In this document: positions 1 to 5,472 of the stretch, piece after piece
How the letters are laid out: every line of letters begins with the position of its first letter
Numbering within the stretch: position 1 is the stretch's first letter
From: Defluviitaleaceae bacterium
GTDB lineage: Bacteria > Bacillota > Clostridia > Lachnospirales > WRAX01
Reading direction: 5' to 3'
Assembly: GCA_009781815.1 (NCBI GenBank)
Contig: WQVB01000038.1
Span: forward strand, 1-8,991
DNA: 8,991 bases
Notes under the pieces: model-generated
Told to the model about the DNA's origin: nothing
Seen by the model: only the letters and a program-made list of their open reading frames with translations
Database searches by the model: none
Program-made: the position numbers and the translations under genes

Positions 1-1014
1 GCAAATGGCAATAAATCCATATTTTCGGTGGATTTGTATCGCTCTCTTAAGGATGTGGTGGCAAAGGGGCAACAGGCTATACTCTTTATCAACCGCCGAG
101 GCCACTCTACCTTTGTAAATTGCCGCACCTGTGGCCATGTGGCGGCTTGTGATGATTGTAATGTAAATTATACATACCATATGTATACGGGGCGGCTGGC
201 TTGCCACTATTGTGCCGCCAGCGTCAAAAACCCTACAAACTGCCCTGTGTGCGGCTCTATCTACATTAAATATTTCGGCATGGGCACGCAAAAAATTGAG
301 GAATATTTGGAGCAAGAGTTCCCTGAGGCTAAGGTGTTGCGGATGGATGCAGACACCACGGGGCGAAAGTCTAGCCACAAAAAGATTATCGACCAGTTTG
401 CAAATGGTGAAGCTCAAATCCTCATTGGCACGCAAATGATAGCCAAGGGGCTTAACTTCCCTAATGTGGCTTTGGTGGGCATTGTGGCGGCGGATATAGC
501 CCTTAACAATGGAGATTTTAGAGCGGCAGAAAACGCCTATCACCTTATAACTCAAGTTGCGGGCAGGGCAGGGCGGGGCGAGCAAGCTGGCAAAGTTATA
601 GTGCAAACTTATAACCCAGAGCATTATAGCATACAACACGCCACGAAGGGTGATTTTAAGGCTTTTTATGAGCATGAGATTGAAATCCGCAGGCAGATGA
701 ATTATCCGCCATTTACCAAAATAACCCAAGTAGTGTTTAGTGGCGTAAATGAAAAGCAAGTGGTGAAAAATATATATACCCTAGCAAAAATTATGGAGGC
801 AGCAAACAAAAAAGGCCTATGCGAGGTTTTAGGCCCAGCCCCATGTATGATAGCTAAAATAAAGGGAAGCTATAGGCACAAGGCGCTGATAAAATGCCAA
901 GATGAAGACATTTTGCGGCAATTTGTGGCATATTGCATAGAAAAGCTTGAAAAGATAGAAAATATGGAGGGTGTGAAGGTTAATATTACACCTAACCCGA
1001 CCTATATAAGCTAA
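1..1014 (+). CDS. priA: Primosomal protein N' (PriA helicase), C-terminal part, 5' end outside window
   Basis: PriA is the DNA helicase that recognises stalled forks and reloads the replicative helicase. The reading frame is open from base 1, so the gene enters from the left; the 337 codons seen are roughly its C-terminal 40-45%. Visible in order are four CxxC pairs (CRTC, CDDC, CHYC, CPVC, about residues 47-85), the two-zinc module inserted in the helicase domain; the start of the second RecA lobe with GTQMIAKGLNFPNV (motif V region); ITQVAGRAGR (motif VI, arginine finger, about residues 185-195); and the C-terminal domain with MNYPPF and VLGPAP. The Walker A lobe lies upstream of the window. 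A GTG at 28 is an internal valine codon, not a start. The gene heads the priA-def-fmt run common in Clostridia. Family assignment is very secure. Confidence 0.97.
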   Translation, partial: ANGNKSIFSVDLYRSLKDVVAKGQQAILFINRRGHSTFVNCRTCGHVAACDDCNVNYTYHMYTGRLACHYCAASVKNPTNCPVCGSIYIKYFGMGTQKIEEYLEQEFPEAKVLRMDADTTGRKSSHKKIIDQFANGEAQILIGTQMIAKGLNFPNVALVGIVAADIALNNGDFRAAENAYHLITQVAGRAGRGEQAGKVIVQTYNPEHYSIQHATKGDFKAFYEHEIEIRRQMNYPPFTKITQVVFSGVNEKQVVKNIYTLAKIMEAANKKGLCEVLGPAPCMIAKIKGSYRHKALIKCQDEDILRQFVAYCIEKLEKIENMEGVKVNITPNPTYIS

Positions 1015-1055
1015 TCAATATCGTTATTCCACTCCCTATCGCCAACCGACCCCCC

Positions 1056-1076
1056 CTACCGTCATCCCACTCCATC
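1056..1076. repeat. Extra outward unit left of repeat element copy 1
   Basis: These 21 bases begin CTACCGTCATCCC, exactly as the left arm of the adjacent palindrome at 1077 begins, and then diverge. The unit sits directly head to tail with that arm, after a run of seven C (1050-1056). It looks like a duplication of the outer arm end, matching the units on the other side of the element. Confidence 0.6.
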
Positions 1077-1186
1077 CTACCGTCATCCCGTGCTTGACAC
1101 GGGATCTACTTGGAGAAGGGCAGGCTTAGTTGGGGTTGTATACTATCATGCATAGATCCCGTGTCAAGCACGGGATGACGGTAGGA
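1075..1186 (-). repeat. Dispersed palindromic element, type 1, copy 1 (inverted orientation)
   Basis: Two perfect 34-nt inverted arms (1075-1108 and 1153-1186) enclose a 44-nt centre. The arm core reads CGTCATCCCGTGCTTGACAC followed by GGGATCTA. The centre, read on the minus strand, matches the centres of copies 2 (2665-2766) and 3 (5124-5229), including a conserved CCCTTCTCCAA or similar stretch, so this copy is inverted relative to the others. It fills the gap between priA and def. The transcript could form a very long hairpin, but no T-run follows either arm, so I do not call it an intrinsic terminator. Confidence 0.9.
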
Positions 1187-1227
1187 GAGCGAGGGAATGA
1201 CGGTAGGAGAGCGAGAGATGACGCAAG
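1172..1227. repeat. Tandem 21-22 bp units right of copy 1
   Basis: Starting inside the right arm, the unit GGGATGACGGTAGGAGAGCG plus A (1172-1192) is followed by a near-identical unit (1193-1214) with one extra A, then a partial, diverged unit GAGATGACGCAAG (1215-1227). The near identity of the first two suggests a recent duplication. The array ends six bases before the Shine-Dalgarno sequence of def. Confidence 0.8.
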
Positions 1228-1232
1228 AAATC

Positions 1233-1238
1233 AGGAGG
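1233..1238 (+). promoter_or_regulatory. Ribosome binding site of def
   Basis: AGGAGG lies 8 bases before the ATG at 1247. It is a perfect Shine-Dalgarno core and decides the start: the frame is open further upstream to about 1130, but that stretch is repeat DNA and lacks a comparable site. Confidence 0.85.
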
Positions 1239-1246
1239 ACAAAAAC

Positions 1247-1744
1247 ATGGCAGTTAGAGCTTTAAGGCTAGAGCCAGATGAGATTTTACGCAAAAAATCC
1301 AAACCTATTGAGGTGGTGGATGATAAAATAAAAGAGCTGATTGAAGATATGCTTGACACCATGTATGAGGCCAATGGGGTTGGCCTAGCCGCCGTGCAAA
1401 TAGGCGTGTTAAAGCGTGTTTTGGTGATGGATGATATGGAAGATGGCAGCGAGCCTATTGTGCTTATCAACCCCGAAGTAACCCATACCGAGAGGATGCA
1501 AAGAGGCACGGAGGGCTGTCTCTCTATACCTAACCTGAGAGGGATTGTTCGCCGCCCATACATCACCCATGTAAAGGCATTAAATGAGAATGGTGAGGCG
1601 GTGGAGCTTGTGCTTGAGGGCTTTTTGTCGGTGGTTTTTCACCACGAGCTTGACCATTTAGACGGCATTTTGTATACCGACAAGGCTATTAAAACCTATC
1701 ACCCTGATGAGGATGAAGACGAAGACCATCAAGAGGAGAAATAG
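1247..1744 (+). CDS. def: Peptide deformylase
   Basis: This metalloenzyme removes the N-formyl group from nascent polypeptides at the ribosome. The 165-residue protein shows all three family motifs: GVGLAAVQIG (44-53), EGCLS (89-93) and HELDH (133-137). Cys91, His133 and His137 are the expected metal ligands and Glu134 the catalytic acid. The C-terminus is an acidic tail rich in Asp and Glu. The ATG at 1247 follows AGGAGG at ideal spacing and gives the usual N-terminus (MAVRALRLEPDEILRKKS) and length; a longer frame back to 1130 is translated repeat sequence. The stop codon abuts the fmt start (TAGATG), so the two genes are almost certainly co-transcribed and translationally coupled. The two enzymes act at opposite ends of the same formylation cycle. 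Expression from priA would have to pass through the palindrome at 1075-1186. Confidence 0.97.
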   Translation: MAVRALRLEPDEILRKKSKPIEVVDDKIKELIEDMLDTMYEANGVGLAAVQIGVLKRVLVMDDMEDGSEPIVLINPEVTHTERMQRGTEGCLSIPNLRGIVRRPYITHVKALNENGEAVELVLEGFLSVVFHHELDHLDGILYTDKAIKTYHPDEDEDEDHQEEK

Positions 1745-2644
1745 ATGAAGATTGTTTTTATGGGTACCCCCGACATATCTGCCGCTTGTTTGCGAGCTTT
1801 ATACGAAAGCGGCAAGCATGAGGTTATCGCCATTGTAACCCAGCCTGATAGGCCAGCAGGGCGAGGGAAAAACTTAAAGGCATCTGCCGTTAAGGAGTAT
1901 GCTTTGGACAAGGGCATCACCGTTCTTCAACCTAAAAGGGCTAATAAGGGCGGCTTTCCTGATGTTTTGCGAGGGTTGGATGCGGATATTTTTGTGGTGG
2001 CTGCCTTTGGGCAGATATTGTCTGGTGAGATTTTAGACATCCCTAAACATGGGGCTATAAACACCCACGCCTCTCTCTTGCCTGAATATCGTGGTGCTGC
2101 CCCTATCCAGCAAGCTATTCTCGATGGAAGAGACAAAACAGGCATCACCATCATGCAGATGGACGTGGGGATGGACACGGGGGATATGTTGCTAAAACAT
2201 GAGGTGGATATAACCCCTGATGACACAGGCGGCAGCCTTTATGCAAAGCTTTGCCACATTGCGCCTATTGCTCTTTTAGAGGCTTTGGATAAGATTGCAG
2301 ACGGCACAATAACCCACGAAAAACAAGACGACACAAAAGCCACCTATGCCCCAATCATCACTAAAGAAATGGCGGAGATTGATTGGAAAAAGAGTGCTGA
2401 AAGCATTGTAAACCTTGTTAGAGGCTACAACCCCTTTCCAGGTGCTTATGCCCACCTTTTTGACAAGAAGATAAAGGTGTGGAAGGCCGCTGTGATAGAT
2501 GAGGAGCTGGATAGCATAAGGCTTTGCCCCAAAGAAGGCATTTTTGTACCTGCTGGCGATAAAGCTGTGCAGCTTTTAGAGATAACCCCGCCAAATGGCA
2601 AAAAAATGACGGGGGCGGATTTTGTGAAGGGTCTAAACATATAA
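1745..2644 (+). CDS. fmt: Methionyl-tRNA formyltransferase
   Basis: The enzyme transfers a formyl group from 10-formyltetrahydrofolate to initiator Met-tRNA. The 299-residue protein begins MKIVFMGTPDISA, the typical Rossmann-like start. It contains NTHASLLPEYRGAAPIQ (106-122), the formyltransferase signature, and DVGMDTGDM (140-148). Asn106, His108 and Asp144 match the known catalytic triad positions of the family. The C-terminal OB-like domain follows and ends GKKMTGADFVKGLNI. It is slightly short: between VID and GIFV the usual PGxIL segment is altered and a few residues fewer, and the family's last 8-16 residues are absent. I see this as lineage variation, not damage. GAGGAG at 1733-1738 lies inside the end of def, 6 bases before the ATG, which supports coupled translation. 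A palindromic repeat follows the stop after 20 bases. Confidence 0.97.
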   Translation: MKIVFMGTPDISAACLRALYESGKHEVIAIVTQPDRPAGRGKNLKASAVKEYALDKGITVLQPKRANKGGFPDVLRGLDADIFVVAAFGQILSGEILDIPKHGAINTHASLLPEYRGAAPIQQAILDGRDKTGITIMQMDVGMDTGDMLLKHEVDITPDDTGGSLYAKLCHIAPIALLEALDKIADGTITHEKQDDTKATYAPIITKEMAEIDWKKSAESIVNLVRGYNPFPGAYAHLFDKKIKVWKAAVIDEELDSIRLCPKEGIFVPAGDKAVQLLEITPPNGKKMTGADFVKGLNI

Positions 2645-2664
2645 TTGTGGAATCACTCCCCTAG

Positions 2665-2766
2665 CCGTCATCCCGTGCTTGACACGGGATCTATGTATGA
2701 TAGTGTACAAACCCAATTAAGGCTACCCTTCTCCAATTAGATCCCGTGTCAAGCACGAGATGACGG
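2665..2766 (+). repeat. Dispersed palindromic element, type 1, copy 2
   Basis: The 29-nt arms (2665-2693 and 2738-2766) pair with a single mismatch (A at 2758 opposite C at 2673). The 44-nt centre begins TGTATGATAGTGTAC and ends CCCTTCTCCAAT, closely matching copy 3 and the reverse complement of copy 1. The arm core is the same as in those copies. It lies between fmt and yugP and may shape the 3' end of the def-fmt mRNA. Confidence 0.9.
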
Positions 2767-2791
2767 TGTTCGATCGATTTTGCTACAAGTC
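2767..2791 (+). repeat. Shared 3' extension beyond element copy 2
   Basis: Together with the last bases of the arm (from 2759), this forms a 33-nt block ending GATCGATTTTGCTACAAGTC that matches 27 of 33 positions at 6313-6345, downstream of the different subtype element there. The last ten bases, GCTACAAGTC, also recur exactly at 5310-5319. The repeated unit therefore extends beyond the palindrome arm in at least two copies. Confidence 0.6.
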
Positions 2792-2811
2792 ATAAGTAAC
2801 AATAGGTAAAC

Positions 2812-2839
2812 TTGCAATAAAATTATGGCAATATATAGG
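2812..2839 (+). promoter_or_regulatory. Possible sigma-A-type promoter for yugP
   Basis: TTGCAA (2812-2817) is followed after 16 bases by TATAGG (2834-2839), about 33 bases before the yugP start. The match to TTGACA/TATAAT is moderate. It is plausible because yugP is separated from fmt by 227 bp containing a palindrome. It was found by eye only. Confidence 0.35.
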
Positions 2840-2871
2840 CGTATGATTCACAAAAATAAGGAGTTGATAAT

Positions 2872-3579
2872 ATGTATTGGATGGATTGGACGATTATTTT
2901 AATTATACCTTCGTTGATTTTGGCTTTGTGGGCACAGTCCAAAGTTACAAGAAATTTTGCAAAATATTCTGAAGTAAAGTCAAGAAAAGGCATGACAGGT
3001 GCTGCTGTGGCTGCTCAAATTTTATATGATAACGGTATCAGAGACGTGGCTATCGAGCGTTTAGGCTCAAACGCTGGCGACCATTATGACCCTAAAAACA
3101 AAAAAATCCGCCTATCAAGCCATGTGCATGACTCTACATCCGTTACAGCTTTAGCCGTGGCGGCTCACGAGGCGGCTCACGCCATACAACACCACGAGGC
3201 CTATGCACCCCTTAAAATGCGTACAGGCTTTTTCCCCGTTGTGCGTGTGTCAAGTGGTGCGGCTATGCCTTTAATTATTATCGGCATCATTTTTGGTGCA
3301 TCGGGGTTTTTAGAGCCTTCACTAGCTAATATCATCCTCAATATCGGCATTATTTTCTTTTCGGTTACGGTGCTTTTTCATCTTATCACCCTGCCTGTAG
3401 AGTTTAACGCCTCAAGCCGTGCTATGAGTATTTTAGAAGGCGGCAGATACCTTGCGGCAGATGAAGTGCAAGGGGCTAAAAACGTGCTGTCTGCGGCGGC
3501 TATGACCTATGTGGCAGCTGCAACCGCAGCTATATTGCAACTCCTACGTCTTATTATAATTTCTCGAGGAAGAAGCTAA
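2872..3579 (+). CDS. yugP: YugP-family membrane zinc metallopeptidase
   Basis: The 235-residue protein belongs to the neutral zinc metallopeptidase family typified by B. subtilis YugP; its substrate is not known to me. A hydrophobic N-terminal segment (about 6-22) anchors it. HEAAH at 99-103 is the HExxH zinc and catalytic motif (His99, Glu100, His103), and Glu177 in LPVEFNASSRA is the probable third ligand. Further hydrophobic stretches lie at about 126-147, 151-173 and 205-228. The length is normal for the family. The start is set by AAGGAG (2858-2863), 8 bases before the ATG. In Clostridia the gene is commonly found just after fmt, as here. A small membrane peptide gene begins one base after its stop, so the two probably share a transcript. 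Confidence 0.93.
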   Translation: MYWMDWTIILIIPSLILALWAQSKVTRNFAKYSEVKSRKGMTGAAVAAQILYDNGIRDVAIERLGSNAGDHYDPKNKKIRLSSHVHDSTSVTALAVAAHEAAHAIQHHEAYAPLKMRTGFFPVVRVSSGAAMPLIIIGIIFGASGFLEPSLANIILNIGIIFFSVTVLFHLITLPVEFNASSRAMSILEGGRYLAADEVQGAKNVLSAAAMTYVAAATAAILQLLRLIIISRGRS

Positions 3580-3580
3580 A

Positions 3581-3700
3581 ATGCGAGGTCGATTATTGGC
3601 TTTTGCTAGATTTGCACTTAAATACCTCTTGTTTTCTGCTGTATTTATGCTTGTGTTTTTGCTTGTATTTTTACTTATAGCTGTGTTTATATACGGTTAA
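3581..3700 (+). CDS. Small single-pass membrane peptide, 39 aa, function unknown
   Basis: This small frame starts with ATG one base after the yugP stop codon and ends at TAA 3698-3700. GAGGAAG at 3566-3572, inside the last codons of yugP, is a good ribosome binding site, ending 8 bases before the ATG. The product begins MRGRLLAFARFALKY, with four basic residues (R2, R4, R10, K14), followed by an unbroken hydrophobic stretch (about 15-37) rich in Leu, Phe and Val, and ends IYG. The positive-inside rule predicts a cytoplasmic N-terminus and one membrane span. I do not recognise a family. Its position suggests co-expression with the membrane peptidase and perhaps a role as partner or regulator, which is inference only. 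It could instead be a chance frame, but the ribosome binding site, the tight spacing and the coherent membrane design argue for a real gene. Confidence 0.62.
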   Translation: MRGRLLAFARFALKYLLFSAVFMLVFLLVFLLIAVFIYG

Positions 3701-3706
3701 ATTGTT

Positions 3707-3711
3707 GGGGG
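3707..3711 (+). promoter_or_regulatory. Ribosome binding site for the TTG-started gene
   Basis: GGGGG followed by AA lies 9 bases before TTG 3721. An in-frame TGA at 3715-3717 excludes any earlier start, and the nearby ATG at 3725 is in another frame, so TTG is the earliest possible start and the one placed correctly for this site. Confidence 0.6.
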
Positions 3712-3720
3712 AATTGATTT

Positions 3721-4422
3721 TTGAATGAGCTAATATCAAAAGGGCATGATTTATTTAAAGATTGCGGCTTCACCTATTATATTTGTGGCGGCTTTGCTTT
3801 GGAGCTGTTTGTAGGCAAAGAAATGCGAGCTCATAGTGATTTGGATATATCCATCTTTCACGAAGATAGACACAATGCGGTGGATTTTTTGCAAAAAAAT
3901 GGCTGGAGAGTTTATAAAAGAGTTTTCGAGCCTGGCAGCTGGGGCGGCATAACCCCTATCGCTGATGCAAACGACCCAAAGCTAGATGATATTAGAAATA
4001 TATGGGCTATGAAAGAAGGCAGCCACCTTAACCCTAAACTAAGGGAGGGGGAAGATGACCTTTATGATTTTGAGATTTTGTCTAAGCAACAGGTGGATTT
4101 TAACTTTATCGAGATGGTTTTAGACCATAAAGAAAATGGCGGTTTTGTTTGCAACAAGAGCAAAACGGTGGCTAGGGAGCTTGACAAAGCTATATTACAC
4201 ACCGATTGTGGTGTGCCTTATCTAACACCAGAAATTATACTGTTTTTAAAATCCTCTAAAACATATATAACCCATGAATGGCACAAAGAAAAGACCCCTG
4301 GGGATTTTAAGGCGGTAATGCCTTTGCTGTCTGATGAGAGCAAGAAGTGGCTTATAAATGCCCTTAACACAGAATACCCCGACGGCTATGAGTGGCTTGA
4401 GGATATTTTGATTGGTATTTGA
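3721..4422 (+). CDS. Nucleotidyltransferase-fold protein, aminoglycoside adenylyltransferase-like
   Basis: The 233-residue protein has the minimal nucleotidyltransferase signature: a GG pair (Gly23-Gly24, in CGGFALELFVGK) followed by HSDLD, with Asp40 and Asp42 as the likely metal-binding carboxylates. The C-terminal part contains PEIILFLKS and AVMPLLSDESKKWL, which resembles the aminoglycoside 2''-adenylyltransferase/AadB-type family (Pfam Aminoglyc_resit), where a PEI-helix and a LLSxExxxWL segment are typical. The substrate cannot be told from sequence; chromosomal members are usually uncharacterised, so I would not call it a resistance gene. Translation begins at TTG, after GGGGG. The start is 20 bases after the small membrane peptide stop, suggesting the same transcript. 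Its last 37 bases overlap the end of the convergent sfsA gene. It occupies the place downstream of yugP where rRNA methyltransferase gene rsmB is often found in Clostridia. Confidence 0.78.
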   Translation: MNELISKGHDLFKDCGFTYYICGGFALELFVGKEMRAHSDLDISIFHEDRHNAVDFLQKNGWRVYKRVFEPGSWGGITPIADANDPKLDDIRNIWAMKEGSHLNPKLREGEDDLYDFEILSKQQVDFNFIEMVLDHKENGGFVCNKSKTVARELDKAILHTDCGVPYLTPEIILFLKSSKTYITHEWHKEKTPGDFKAVMPLLSDESKKWLINALNTEYPDGYEWLEDILIGI

Positions 4423-5084
4423 TTGCTCACAACCATGCTGCTAGGCGAGATTTCACAATCAAAAGCGAATATTTTAACACCCATCTGTTGCACTTTGGCT
4501 AAAGTTTGCCCAAAGGCTAGATGGGTTTTGTTGTTTGGGGTGAAGTGGGTGCAGCACTTCATTTGGATGATGAAGACGGCATAGGCCTCATACCTGTTGG
4601 ATATGGCTTGTACTAGCTCTTCAAGGTGCTTTATGCCTCGTTCAGTTGGAGCATCAGGAAACATAGCGACGCCGTTTTCTTCGAGGGTTACGCCCTTCAC
4701 CTCAATAAAAGCTCTTTGAGAGGTGGTCTCTACATAAAAATCAAAGCGAGAGTTGCCATATTTGGCCTCGGGCTTTATGTGGGCTATAGGCTCATCGAAA
4801 AAATACCCGCCTAGCAAAAACTCTTTAAAAGCGGCGTTGGGGGCTTGGCTATCCATATTTATGAGGATGTCGCCTTTTTGAACGGCCACCAAGCTGTATT
4901 TTGTTTTGCGGGTTGGGCTATCGCTATAATCAACATAAACGGTGGCGTTTGGGGTTAAAAGCTCTTTGCAGCGGCCTGTGTTTTTAACGTGGCAGATCTC
5001 CACCACGCCGTTAACTTCTACCTCAGCGATAAAGCGGTTGGGGCGGTTTAGGAATATGCCTTTGTGGATGTTTTTGTATGTCAT
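4386..5084 (-). CDS. sfsA: SfsA family DNA/RNA nuclease-like protein
   Basis: The 232-residue product is a full-length SfsA. In E. coli the family was named for a sugar fermentation stimulation phenotype and binds DNA; it carries a PD-(D/E)xK nuclease-like fold, but its physiological role is unclear. The N-terminal OB-like part includes HVKNTGRCKELL (32-43). The nuclease-like part shows RFDFYVE followed by FIEVKGVTLEENGVAMFPDA, the strongest family signature, then PTERGIKHLEEL. The start follows AAGGAAG (5091-5097 on this strand), 6 bases from the ATG. The palindromic element copy 3 begins 40 bases upstream of the start, so any promoter overlaps or lies beyond that repeat. The 3' end overlaps the convergent nucleotidyltransferase gene by 37 bp, leaving no room for a separate terminator between them. 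Confidence 0.96.
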   Translation of the reverse strand: MTYKNIHKGIFLNRPNRFIAEVEVNGVVEICHVKNTGRCKELLTPNATVYVDYSDSPTRKTKYSLVAVQKGDILINMDSQAPNAAFKEFLLGGYFFDEPIAHIKPEAKYGNSRFDFYVETTSQRAFIEVKGVTLEENGVAMFPDAPTERGIKHLEELVQAISNRYEAYAVFIIQMKCCTHFTPNNKTHLAFGQTLAKVQQMGVKIFAFDCEISPSSMVVSNQIPIKISSSHS

Positions 5085-5123
5085 GATTTTCTTCCTTGTT
5101 ATTATTAGGCTTGTAACTTGCCC

Positions 5124-5229
5124 CTACCGTCATCCCGTGCTTGACACGGGATCTATGTATGAGAGTGCATACCCAACTAGGGTTATCCTTCTCCAATTAG
5201 ATCCCGTGTCAAGCACGGGATGACGGTAG
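5124..5229 (+). repeat. Dispersed palindromic element, type 1, copy 3
   Basis: Perfect 32-nt arms (5124-5155 and 5198-5229) surround a 42-nt centre starting TGTATGAGAGTGCATACCCA and ending ATCCTTCTCCAAT. Arms and centre match copy 2 closely, in the same orientation, and copy 1 in reverse complement. It lies immediately upstream of the minus-strand gene sfsA. The intactness of the arms suggests that it is recent or under selection. Confidence 0.9.
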
Positions 5230-5300
5230 AGGTGGATTGGGATGACGGTAGGGGTGGCTCAGGATGATGGTTAGTGGTGGTTCGGGATGACGACACTTGG
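5217..5300. repeat. Tandem 22-23 bp units right of copy 3
   Basis: The outer arm end GGGATGACGGTAG is reiterated outward: units start at 5217, 5239, 5261 and 5284. The first two share GGGATGACGGTAG plus GGTGG; the third (AGGATGATGG) and fourth (GGGATGACGACAC) are progressively diverged. The period is the same as beside copy 1, although the spacer half of the unit differs. Such a gradient fits outward duplication followed by decay. Confidence 0.7.
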
Positions 5301-5316
5301 CTTCGTTTGGCTACAA

Positions 5317-5441
5317 GTCTATACGGGCTTGATCCACAGTCTCTAGGCTTGCATTTGTTAATCTTTAACAATTAGTATAAGCGAGATTGCGGATCAAGTC
5401 TTACCCGAAGAGCAGGGCTCGACCAAGGGCCCGCAATGACG
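5317..5441 (-). repeat. Degenerate palindromic element (TTGCGG subtype) with interrupted arm
   Basis: The left arm, 5317-5342, ends GGGCTTGATCCACAGTCT. The right arm is AGATTGCGGATCAAG (5384-5398) plus GCCCGCAATGACG (5429-5441), split by 30 extra bases (5399-5428). Removing those bases leaves an arm whose reverse complement resembles the left arm with several mismatches. The outer end is again CGTCAT/ATGACG. It lies directly downstream of the DUF188 gene stop. Strand is assigned arbitrarily. I regard the interpretation as likely but weaker than for the type 1 copies. The rest of the 5085-5443 gap holds copy 3, its tandem units, and no gene I can support. Confidence 0.55.
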
Positions 5442-5472
5442 CTCTAAGTGGTTCGCAATGATGATGCTAAGA
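5429..5472. repeat. Two outward units overlapping the end of the DUF188 gene
   Basis: GCCCGCAATGACG at 5429 is followed 22 bases later by GTTCGCAATGATG at 5451, both with a CTAAG tail. This is the same outward 22-bp reiteration seen beside copies 1 and 3. The second unit lies within the last codons of the DUF188 gene. Confidence 0.5.

Noticed and set aside
1056..1231. CRISPR array
   Set aside because: The 21-22 bp units are adjacent, without spacers of regular length and unique sequence, there are too few of them, and no cas gene is present.
1130..1246. N-terminal extension of the deformylase frame
   Set aside because: It translates the right arm and tandem units of repeat copy 1, has no good ribosome binding site, and gives a protein longer than the family. 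The ATG at 1247 after AGGAGG fits.
1231..2226. Minus-strand open frames within def and fmt
   Set aside because: They are antisense shadows of two well-supported genes with intact catalytic motifs.
4942..5371. Open frames on both strands (4942-5223 plus, 5183-5371 minus) across the repeat-rich gap and start of sfsA
   Set aside because: They read through palindrome arms and the antisense of sfsA, show no domain, and lack convincing start signals.
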